Shown in pieces: positions 1-12,300 of a DNA stretch of 64,000 nt. The stretch covers positions 62,000,001 to 62,064,000 of the forward strand of contig NW_026947489.1 in the NCBI RefSeq assembly GCF_034190915.1, read 5' to 3'. Positions within the stretch are counted from its first letter, which is position 1. Each line of letters opens with the position of its first letter. A program made the position numbers and the translations under genes. The notes under the pieces were generated by a model, which did not search any database, was not told the origin of the DNA, and saw only the letters and a program-made list of their open reading frames with translations. Origin of the DNA: Cavia porcellus. Lineage: Eukaryota; Chordata; Mammalia; Rodentia; Caviidae.

Positions 1-279
1 ATCAGCAGGGGGCAGAAACATCACGGCCATGCTCACGTGACAAGACTGTTGGGCCACACACACGCACTGGATTCGGAGAGCATTCAGCCTCCCACACCAT
101 GAAAATCAGGCCACATCACCTCACTGGTCCTGCAGACCATGTTCCATGCCTGTTTACACATGTGTATCTTTTCTCTAAGACGCACCACAGGGTGCCAGGA
201 GCATCCTTGTGAAACACTAAACTAACTACTAGTATTTTTTTAAAAACAATCTATTTATTTCCTTATTCACTTGTTTGTG

Positions 280-390
280 TTTTTTGATCCAGGGCCTCAC
301 TACATAGTCCAGGCTAGCATTGGATTTGCAGCAGTTCTCCTGCCTTGGTCTCCAGGGTGCTAGGGTTAGAGGCATGCGCCACCATGCCCA
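280..390 (-). mobile_element. B1-like SINE, diverged
   Basis: Reverse-orientation 7SL-type SINE: a cctcactacatagtccaggct motif at the left and a ggcatgcgccaccatgccca promoter end at the right. Lies in the NCAPG2 intron at the left edge. Confidence 0.7.
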
Positions 391-630
391 ACAACTAACT
401 AGTGTTATGTCAAGAGCCACGTCTGTAAAAAACAGTTCTGGTTTCTTTTAAATTTTACTTCAGAAACACAACCAAAGTATTGATAGGATTATCTCTATGG
501 AGGAGAATAATGGTTGATTTTTTTTCTTTTCTCTTTTCTGTACTTTACAACTATTCTACAATAAATGTTAGTTTCACACTGTAAAATCTTTTCTTTTCTT
601 TTTTTTTTTTTAACAACTGTAAAATCTTAC

Positions 631-810
631 CTTAAAGACAGAGCAACGCACATCTGCTGAGCTGGTATCAAAGGCCAGCTCCCCAGTTACTTTCTTCAGG
701 AGGTCAATGAGAATGGTGGGTGGCATCATTTCCCAATATTTGGACGTTATTTTACAAACACCAAGGATTCCTGCTGAACGGACCATCGGGTAAGGATCTT
801 CTAGAAGGCT
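631..810 (-). CDS. NCAPG2: NCAPG2 coding exon 11 in window (residues 383-442)
   Basis: 180 bp, phase 0 at both ends, 60 codons beginning SLLEDPYPMV and ending DVRCSVFK. The acceptor follows a C/T-rich tract and ends tatag; the donor reads AAG|GTAAG. This is HEAT-repeat sequence. It is the last NCAPG2 exon present. Confidence 0.96.
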
Positions 811-3352
811 CTATAAGCAGGAGGGGGAAAAGGCTTAAAAATCTTAAATGAGCTCCCTTACTATTAATATCTCTTTATGTATTTAGCACTTTGGGAATTT
901 AGAACTTAATAACAGACTTTTAAAGTTATAAAAATACTGGTCATATACCCATTCTCTCTCAGTACCCAAGAAAGATGGCATCCAGGATCAGGGTACCAAT
1001 CCAGTTGTTTGAAATCCTACATTAACACAGTACAGCATCTGCACATAAGCTATACACATCCTCTTGTGTATTTTCAATCATCCCTCAATCACACATAATA
1101 CCTGAAACAATGCTATGTATATAGCTACTGTTCTATATCATTTATAGTTCAGTACTGATACTGTACTGTATCATTTAGGGAACATGGACAAGAAAGGTCT
1201 GTACATACCCAGTACAGGCACAATTTTTCAAATCTCAAAGTGCAGTGGGCAAAATCTAGATAGAGAACCCACAGGTAAGGAAAACCACTGTGATTCACTG
1301 TGTGAATTCCTGCATTTAACAGCCACCTTGAACATGAGGTGCTATGTGCCACCTCCATCTACAGGTCTCTCAGTGGCAGCCTCAAACATCAGCTCCTATA
1401 CCTTGGTGAGATCTGTCAACTTCTGGAAGCATTCTGGCAGACGCTACTTATAGAGACACCTATCTGGAATCCCAAAATGCTGTGGGGCACAGGGTCCACA
1501 GTAAAACAACTCTGCTGTAATGCACTAATGCAGGCCAGCACTGTCTACAGCAGTTAACAATTTTAAAGGAGAAAATAAGACAGTCTGGTCACATACCCTC
1601 CAAGGAAGCACAGAATACCACCAGGGCAAATTCTCACACACAAACATAGATGCACCATGTGAATCCCCTCAACGGTATGTAAACTACCGATTCCCAGGAA
1701 ACGTAAGAGAGGGCCCAGTGCCATGTTAAAGGCACCATGGAAATGAGTTCTACAAAACAAGCTCTAGGAAACCTAGTAGCTAAACTTCTCCAACAAGCTC
1801 AAAGGAGCACGTTAAAAAGAAAAGGAAGCCTAGCGTGACGGTGAACACTTGTAATCCCAGCATTCAGGGAGGCTGAGGCAAGAGGACCACAAGTTGAAGT
1901 CCAGCCTGGGCAACTTAACTTAGCAAGATCCTGTCTCAAAAAAATGTAAAAAGGAATGGGAATATAGTTCAGTTGAAAGGCTTAAGGTTCAAACCCAGTG
2001 CCAGGAAAACAACAAACAAACAAAAAACAGAAAAAGAAAAAGAGAATGGAAACTTGTAATTTAGGAATATCTGATTCTTTAGCTAGATACAAGTTCACAT
2101 GAACCCAGGAAAATGGGGACAATGACTTGGGAGTTTGATGAGATCAAATGGGATGATTATGTTTAGAAACAAACAAACCAACAAACAAACACGAGATTAA
2201 AAACGAAAAAATTAAAATCCAGGAGCTTCTAAATGGATTAAGCACTTATCTAGCTCTTTCCCCACTAAGTAAAATGTTTAGTGATGACACAAATGAAAGG
2301 ACTGAGGAACTTCTCTAAAACAGAGTTAGGGTCAGACTCAGAGGAAGAAGCAGAGACAGTATGACTGTAACCCTCCACAAGGGGTCACTGAAGCAAGGCC
2401 AGAATCAGGGTTGCAGAGACAGGGCACTGGCTCCCAGCAGAAGACACAGAGCAACGCCTGCAGCAAGAAGGTACATGAGGACCAGTAAACACACTGAGCA
2501 AGTCCAGGTCTGTGGGGAGGATCCTGCAATAAACACTGGGAAGACAGACTGAGCCACAAGGGAGGAGCAGGCAGAACGTGTCAAGGAGGGCTCCTTGGTT
2601 GGTAGAAGGCAACCAGAGCCAGCTCTAATCCAGAACTGAGGAGTGGCCTTCACATAACAGCAGTGCCCATCAGCACCTCCATCACATAAGATACATACAT
2701 ACAATTCTTCAAACTGCTTCTGAATTTCACTATCCATCTCCATCTCATGGAAGTTAGGATCTCGAACAGGAAATGCCTCAACAAACAACAATGCAGCATT
2801 TGACCGAACTTCAGAGTTTCTGGCCTATAAAAACAAGAGAATAGTTTTAGAATCCCAGAGATAGCAAAGACTTAAGTCTAGTGTTTCCAAAGCAACACTT
2901 CAGTTATCTCAAACCAGACTTAGAATTATAACATTTAAATTGGTTAAACTGGGCTGAAGGGTAGCTCAATGGTAATATGTGTGTGCTCAGTATCTGTGAG
3001 GCCCTGGGTTCCAATATCAATCAATCAGCAAATCTGTTAAGACTGCCATAAACTAAGCCAAAACCCAGTTCAGTGCCAACAGATGTTAAAAGATCAGCTT
3101 CCTTACTTCAGTGCATTCTTAATGTCAATCAGAGATGGCCGTCTGTAGAAGAGACTCCCACATTCACCAGAATGCCAGGCCTCTGGCCAGTCACTGGCTG
3201 GGTGGCTAGAGGATGGGTACGGGGACAGCTCTGCAGCCCAACCAGCCTTGGCGGCACTCAAACACACCCTCTTTCTACTTGGCAACTTCAAAACAGCCCC
3301 TTACTTGGCATTCAACTGCTCGAGTTTTCTAGGTAGGCACATCCAAGAAGTG

Positions 3353-3392
<40 letters not shown>

Positions 3393-6300
3393 AGTGCTTT
3401 TAACAAAAAAAAACCCCACATTTTGAGAGCCAGACATGGTCTTGCATTTCCAGGTGCTCAAGAGGCTGCGTCTAGGAGTTCAAGGCCAAGTTGGACAAAA
3501 CAGTGAAACCCTATCTCAAAACAATAAACAGAAAGAAAGAAAGAGAACATTTCTCTCTATATAATACCACAAAGCACTCAGCTGCCTATCGTCTTTTTAC
3601 TGACTCACTGGACTCTGTTAGCAATGGTCAATTCAAAGTGAATTATGACACCCAAATGTGGATACACTATGTTTAATTTTTAATTCTTATTAGTACATGT
3701 TAGTAGTACATAATGATTACATTTATCATGGGGAATCTGTACATATACATAACACATTCCAACTGTTCCCCTTTGGCCAGCATCAGATTCATTGGATCTA
3801 CTGTTTAAAATGTATACCTTTAGTCCTCTCCAAAGAATGGGCTTATATAATCTATACAGCATCTCTTCCACTCCTTGCCGGACATTCTTTTGATGCTGAA
3901 AGTAACTCAGCACCTATAGTTAAAAAAAAGAAAAACACAAAAATGAAAAGACAGTATTATTCCTTTTTGAAACTATTATTTGAAAAGAGCAATAAGAGGG
4001 CCTGTTCTCTCCATCCTATGACTGCTTTCCTTGGTGAGAAGCAGGACAGCACTGGAAGCAATGAAGCATGAGACAGAAATAAGCACCAGAGGTTTGCTAG
4101 TATAGCATAGGTTGGGTTCTAATTTCTACTATCCAAACCAGGCATGATGACACAACTACTGGGGAGGTTGAGGCAGGAGGATCACCTGAGCTGACCTGGG
4201 CAACATAGCAAGATCCTGTCTCAGAAAACAATAAACAAAAATTTTTAAAAATAAATAATTTCTACCGGCCTACTAATAGCCACATAACCTCAATAAAACT
4301 GACATTTAACCTCTGACCTTCAGGGTACAAAGGAAATGGTTCTTCTAAGTTCCAAAATGCTCACAACACTGGCTGCTGCTGACTAGTGAGACACACTGGC
4401 TCTGGACACGACTTCCTGATGAACAGGGGTCACTACTTGTGACCCTTCATAGGACAAGTTAATTTAGGTACCAAGTTTATGAATAATCAGAAAACATGTC
4501 ACCCCAGAGGTTCCATTCCTCTCTAGCCAGAATCTTCCCAAAACTGTACAGATGTACAACCCCATCAACAATCACCTTCGCCTTAGTTCTGTAATTAACT
4601 CCTCTAGAAGTTAAAATTCATTAGTGAAACAGAAAACTTTAAGCAAGCTCTTAGCCAACAGCCTACATTTGAACTTGTACTATTAGAACCCTAAGAGAAC
4701 TGTTGGATGAGGATTACTTTTTCACATTGTTAATTCATTTCAGGACATTTTTGTTTTTGTTTTTTTGGTACTTGGAATCAAACTCACAGCCTCACGCTTG
4801 CCAGGCAAGCATTGTGCCCTGAAGTACATCCCTGGCCTTTATTTCAGTTTTGTTGATGGCGATAAAAGGCTTTGTATATCCCTGGCCCCTATTTCAGTTT
4901 TGTTGATGGAGATAAAAGGCTTTAATCTGCAACTTCCTTTTTGTGTCCATACTATTGAATTTTGGTATCAACAGCATAGTCATGTCATAGAAAGATGGTT
5001 TAAATGACTGTGTTGAGATATAACTTACATGCGTTAGAACTCACTCTTGCATTTTTTGTTTATTTACTCATATTTATTTATTTTTGGTCTTTTTGAGACA
5101 CAGTCTCACTACACAATTCAGGCTGGCCTTCAACTCACTTTGTAGCCTGGGCTGGCCTTCAACTGGCAGTAATTCTCCTGCCTCAGCCTCCTTGGTGCTA
5201 GGATTACAGGAGTGCACTACCACGCCCAGCTCTCAAAACTCTTTCATAGCACAGTTCTGACTGTCTCAACAACAGCGTACCTTTTCTTTCCTCATTACAA
5301 TGTTGATGGCAAGAATAAAACTGCCAAATACTAAGATTCTGAGAAAACCCTCTAAATGACAGTGTGCAAATATAACGTAATTTTTAAAGTTAACCAAAGT
5401 GACATAAAAACACTATGCTATCAGCCTGGTCTCTTCTCAAGTAATGCTGAAGACACTTCCTTTAGCACCACTAATTGTGGACACAATCTTAATGATGTAC
5501 TACAACTGACGGGATTGAAAATGCACACTTGGGGCTGGGGGTTTAGCTCAGCGGCATAAGCACCTACCTGCCTTGCAAGCAGGCAGTCGTGAGTTCGATC
5601 CCTGGTACCGATAAAAAGGAGAAAGACACAAAAAAAAAAAAAGAAAAGAAAATGCACGCTCACCTCCCGCACTCTGGAGTGCACTGGGGACCTCCTGGGA
5701 AGGTGGATGCCATGGAACATCAAATCCTGGATGCAATCATTTTCGATAGTCTGAAACACAAATGCAACCTGGCACTCAGTGCCTGAGTCCCACAGGTGGA
5801 AGGGTGGTGGTCCTGCAGCATGCAGTAGGGTCTGACCTTCCTGAAACCTGGGCCCATCCTTTCCTGGAGCTTTGTGAAGGTTTCTCCACACCTCCTTTCC
5901 TCCTCACATACCGAGAGGAATGCTTAGCAAAACTAGCACTAGAGGCTAGCTCACAGGGGAGTGTAGGGACTAGGGGTGAGGTGCATACCCCCAGGTGGGA
6001 GCTACCCCAAGCCAGGAAGACCTGGACCTATTCTTCCTGGCTGCCCAGAACTAAGCAGAAGTCCCCCTCCACGGAGGGTGGAACTCTGAAGTGACTGAAA
6101 TAAGATCACTTGAGGTTGCCACTGAGAAAGGCTTGGGCAAGACAAAATGTGAGAGCTCTGTACAGCCCACTGCACTGACAGTCCCAAAAGAAGCCAGCCT
6201 GTAGGAGCAGCCAAAACTCCACAGCCCCGTAAGCAACCTATTGGGGCCTGCAAGTTCCAGGAAAGACACAAGATAGTTTTGCTGTCAGCATGGCCTCTTC

Positions 6301-9300
6301 TCAAGTAATGCTAAAGACACTCCCTTCAGCATCACTAATTGTGCAAAGTGTCCTGCTGCATGTGTGATGGGATATGAGACAGGTCACACCACCTGCAAAC
6401 CTACTGTGCCACGAGGGCGGGACCCAAACTAATTACCAGAAGATGGAGTCCTAGGCACCATGGTACAGATCCATAAAGGAAGCAAGGGACAAACGTCTGG
6501 AGTAAGTGGTTGAGCAGTCAAGACCATGGGAGCAACCTTTTGGATCTTGAGCAAAGACTGAGAAAGACACCTTCAGAAAGTAAAAGGTTAAAATAAGATT
6601 TTTTTTTCTGGTTTTTTATTTTGTCTGAGGCAGGGTCTCACTATGTGGTGCAGGCTGGCCTTGAACTCACATACATCTTCCTGGCTAAGCCTCTCAAGTG
6701 CTAGGATTATAGGCATGTACCACCACACCCAGCCCTAAAAGGTTTAAATATGGATATGTCTGATTATTTCCAAAATGACAGACTTACTGATAACTTTTAA
6801 AGGTATTATAATGGCACTGAATAACATTTTGGAGATGCACAATAAAGTAGGTAGAAATGAAATATCACATCTGGAATTTGCATTGAAAACTTAAGGAGAA
6901 AAGGAAGGAAAGGAAATAAGGCTGAGAAGCACATACTGTTGGTGCAAATTTTGTACATGTCCAGTTACCCTAAGGTACTCATTACAAACTCCTGTTCTCT
7001 GAAACACTATTGGAGAAAGGGAAGGGGGACACTTTGAGGACAAATATTATTCTTGAGAACTTATTTTGTGCAGCAACAAAACACAATGAATGTGTGGATC
7101 GCTGCCAGAGTGGGGACAGCCAGGCCCAAGCCTCCCTCAGTGAGTCAGCACATTCATGGACTGCAGGGGGAGAGAACCCAGCCTCACTAGGAGGTGATCC
7201 TCGCCTAGAAACTAGCGCATGAGTGGGCCACTGCCGGAGTGGGAACAGCCACTCAAGCCTCCCTCCGTGAGTCAGCACCATTAGTAGACTATAAAGGGAG
7301 AGAACAAGGCCTCATCAAGAAGCAGCCCCTGCCTGGAAATTAGATCATCTTCATTGTTTTGTTGGGTTATGTTTTATTCTCTTTTATGTTAAATCTGATG
7401 GCATGAGCAGCTATTTAAAAGATAACAAGACATATTATGGTAGCTGTTTTGGATGTACTTTTGGCTTGTTTTGAAGTCCTTTATTACATTCATTGTTTTG
7501 TTTTTATTGTTTCTATTCTGTTCTGTTTGATTTTTACTATGTCTGAAGGTATCTGCAGCTATTTTGAAGACAACTAATGGCATTATGGTAACTATAGTTT
7601 TATTTTCCTTGGTTTTGTCCTCTTTAAAATTAAAAAAAAAAAAAAAAACACAATGAAAAAATGCATAATGACACCCTGGCTTTGCCACTTTGCTCAAGAA
7701 ATTACACAACCTGCCAGTGATTTAGCTCAGCGGCTTAAGCGCCTGCCTGGCAAGCGTGAGGTCATGAGTTTGATCCCCAGTACCAAAAAATAAATTACAC
7801 ATTCTAAAACTATTTTAAACACTGTCCATGTAGAAATATAACAGATAATTTTTGTTTTCTAGAAGCAGAAGTCACTGGTTAGCCCTCCCAGTGGAAACCA
7901 AACTTCATGTGGGCAGAAACAAACTACACCCTGCTTATCCTGCCACAACCACAGCCTGCTCCCCAGAGCGGCACCAGGGTGGAGGTGGCTCTCCAAGGAC
8001 ACTTTTGCACTCAGAGCAGAATTTTACTTTCACATTTGATTACCCTGAATTTTGTCCAACACTTGATTTTTGTCCAAATGAGTCCCAGAATGCTTAACTG
8101 GAATTCTAAACTATATCACCACATCTTCATAACGTAATTATTACACTTGCTAAAGGCCGACCATCCATATTTAAAATGAAGATCTCTACATTCTCAAAAC
8201 AATGTTACCTCAGGCACTGAAGGTGCTGAATGGCACTAGCTACAAAAACAACAGGCTGTGTACCCAGCTTTACCCTTTCTAGAGGTAACATTAAAAACAC
8301 ATAGGTATTTGTTATGTGAAGAATGCATTTGGTTAATATCTTAATAGTATTTTTGTATAGACATATTTTACACATGTATATGTTTATGTATAATACACTT
8401 TAGTGTTTTAATATTACACTATACATAAATGTACACTGTACATCCAATTACTATTATTTCAACCTATAACTGGAATCTGTAGAAAGTACTGTAAGAGATA
8501 TTCTTTGTACAAAGCTTTTGAAATCTGACATGTATCTTCCATGTATAGCACATCTCAACTCAGAATGGTTATCACCCGAGTACCCAATAACTACACATGG
8601 CTCTACAGACCCAGAGCAACCAAAATTGGGGCAAAATCCCAAAAGAAGTCCAGCTGCATATCTCAGAAAGGGACACAGGCAAGTGCAGGGAGAGTGCAGA
8701 CTACCCACATCCATCACACAGAGATTTGTTATTTGGCTTCTTTTCACAGGTAACATGAAGAAGGGTTTTAAAGTAGATCTCCCTGAACTGTGTGCTTAGT
8801 AACTAGAATACAATAAACATTTAATAAAATCAAAATACCTCTAATATCTTCCCCGAAGCCTTTTTCCAAGCTCTGAAATAAATTTCTGCAATGTGCACCA
8901 TCAATGATCTATTAAAAAAATAAAAATGTTAATGCGAACTTAAAGAAATACACCTTCAGCACATATAGTCTCAGGTATGCTACTGTCCTCGGGAGAGGAG
9001 ACTCAGGTTAGGCAAGGCCTTAACTTGCTGTTCAAAGCTGCCACTTCCCTGTAGTGGAAAGCAGAAAAAGGACACGTACGGTGAGTGGAAATCAAAGTGA
9101 CTGGCACCTCCTGTGCCTCAGCACAGGCTTCACCACAACTTTCCCACTTTCAGAGAAACTGAGACATAAGCCCAAACCCAATCTGAAAGTCAAAACTCTA
9201 AATATAAGTAAATGATTGACTTGAACTCACTTTGGACAATTCAGGCTCTAATTCCTCAACCACAGGAAGCTATAGCGTACCAGAGTTCACATTACAATCA

Positions 9301-12300
9301 TAGAAATTTAGAAATGTATTATTAAACCTATTAGTCTGCAGAGGCTGGGGATTTAGCTCAGTGGCATAAGCGCTTTCCTTGTAAGTGTGCGGTCGTGAGT
9401 TCGATCCCTGGTACTGATAAAAACGAAAAAGACAAAAAAAAAAAAAAACCTATTAGTCTGCAAATGAGGAAGTAAGAGAAAGCAATGCGAATCCAGTAGG
9501 AGCTTTGCAATCAAGAGATCCAATAATTACAGGGCTGGGGCTGGGGATTTAGCTCAGCGGCATAAGCGCCTACCTTGCAAGCAGGCAGTCGTGAGTTCGA
9601 TCCCTGGTACCGATAAAAAATACGAAAAAGACCAAAAAAAAAAAAAAAAAAAGAAAAAGACAAAAAAATAGTAATAATAATAATTACACGGCTGCCTGAA
9701 ACTGGGAAATTCAGTCACCAAAGCCAACCTCAAAGGAGAGTCGTGGAAACTGACACTTAAAATGCAGACCAAGTGCTCAGCACCAGCACAGGAAAAATGA
9801 AAGTTCTTGACTCCTGCCTTGCAAGAGGCAGTGTTGAGGCCAGAAGCTCCACGCTGGCTTCTCCCCATTCTTAACATGCAGCACTCTTTTCAGCAACCAC
9901 ACAGCTCCTATACTCACCTGAGAGGTGTAGTTTATAGTCTAAATGCTACCAAAATGACACAGGCTTGTAGTGAGGCTGAGGTCTGATGGGCCACATAATC
10001 TATTTAAACAATTATCACATATTAAAATCTTAATCTAAATGATCACTTTAAAGGATTATTTCCTATAGAAGAAAAGCAAAAGCCAGGCACGGTGGTGTAC
10101 ATCTGTAATTCCAGCATTCAGGAGGGTAAGGGAGGAGATCACAAATTTGAAGACAGCCTAGGCTACGTAGTGAGACCCTGACCCAAAAATTCAGAAAAAG
10201 GAAAAAAAAAAAATGCCTAGTGATACAGTAGTATAAGTTATAATTTTTAAAGTTTTCGACATATTAATAACCCCTAAAAGTCAGATAACTCTTTCAAAAT
10301 CAATTAAGATAGAAGAAACTTTTGAAATACTTACTTTTGTAATCCCTGTAACTGGTTTTTAATGGTTCCATGAATCATTTTAATAAAGTTTATATTCCAA
10401 TTGAAGAGAGAACTAAGAAATCTTCTTCCCTACAAATAAGAAATAGGATAAAACTATCCAAATAGAAAGTTTCCATTAACAAACAGGCCTTTACCTAATA
10501 TTATCAAAACTAGCCATTCCAAACAGGAGGTATACATTGTTCTAACTTGGAAGAGCACTGGCGGTTCCTGTCTGCAGAAACTGCTTCTGGGGCACAGAGG
10601 CCTCTACCACCCATCAAGTGGCTACACTAGGCATCTCCATCCCTACAGAAAGTAGATATAACATAGAACCAGCAACATTCTCATGGACAGCTAAGCTAAA
10701 AACCAGAGAATGCTTGAAATCTAGCACTTAGAAAGTGAGAACTGAACTAAGAGTACATTTTCCTTTTAACAAATAAAAAAACTGAGACTCGTTTTGTTAA
10801 GAGGCTGATTGCCAGACAAAAATTTTCAAATACATAGAGCCTTCGGTTCACAAGTAACATTAATCATATATAATAATTTGCATATAGGCTACTGGACTAT
10901 ATACACAAGTCTGAAATACAGTATTTACACTCTGAAGACTGCGTCAACTCCAAATTGTCAGTGATAGCACAATGTGTCCCCACTGCTCTCCAGCATCCAC
11001 TGAGAGCTCTGCGTCTTAGAGATATAGCATGCTGCAGTGATGCCAATGCAGCAACGGCAGCAGCCCTTCACAAGAACTTGCCAAGAGAGTACAGGAAAAT
11101 GACTAGTACGTCATTAAAATCTGACTGGGAAACTGAGTGCAGACACTTTAAACGCCAAAGGAGCACATCAATTTTTTTTATTTTTTGGTGCTGAAGACTG
11201 AACCCAGAGACTTCACAACGAGTTACACGTTAGGATCTTTTTCTCTTTTTGAGGCAGGGCACCCAGCACATCAATCTTTTTATAAAGGATGTTTTAGCCA
11301 AGTACTGTGGTGCATGCCTTGTAATCCTAGCACTCAGGAGGCTGAGCCGAATTATCAGCACAAGTTCGAGGCCAGCCAGGGCTATAAAGTGAGTTCAAGG
11401 CCAGCCTGAACCATATAGTGAAACCCTGCCTCAGAAAAGCCTCAAAAAATAAAAATAAAATGAAAAGGACATTTTAACACACATATGGGATAAACAAGTA
11501 CAACTCATCACTGCCTGTGTATAGACCAACACAAAAGATTTATCTGCCTGATTCCATTAGTAACTTCTTCCCTCATAAGCCTGGAGACGCTGTAAGCACA
11601 GGCCAGTGTCTGTCATCTTTCCAGTAATGAAGAGGACAACAGCAATGACCTCCTGTGCTCCTCACCTGTGGGTGGTCCCAAATGCCTGCCTTATCTGCTT
11701 CTCACAGGGTGTTGGGGAAGAGTCACTGCTGTTCGAGGTTAGGGAAGAAAACTGAGACTCACACGGCCCACCTATCACCTTCTATTTCACGATAAAATAC
11801 ACGAGGACCTGCGAAGTGTCTGTCTCAACACTGCTGTGCCACAGAAACGACACGCGGTAAACACACGGCTCTCAGTGGTCCTGCTGGCTCTTGCGCAGAG
11901 ACAGTAGGCACAGTGCAGACAGCATTAAGGGCAGCTCAGCAGGATCTGGGTACAGGCACATACTTACAAATTCCAGCTACTCAGAGGCTAAGGCAGAAGG
12001 GCCACATTTACTAAAGAAAATGTGCTAGGGATTTATCTCAGTGGTATCCAGTTTCAATTCCCAGTACTTAAAAAAAAAAAGCAGCTTACAAACATCAAAA
12101 GAGACAGACTCATTACCTCTTCTTTCCTGATGTAACTAACATTTATGAAGCACTCAAGCAGCATATCTTTAATTTCTCTACTCTCCTCTGAGTCATAATC
12201 AAAGCAATACAAAGCTTGATGAACCCGCCAGAGCCGACACACATCTGCACCCTAGGAATAACACAGGAAAGAATGTTACACCTAGCACATAGAGTTTTTT

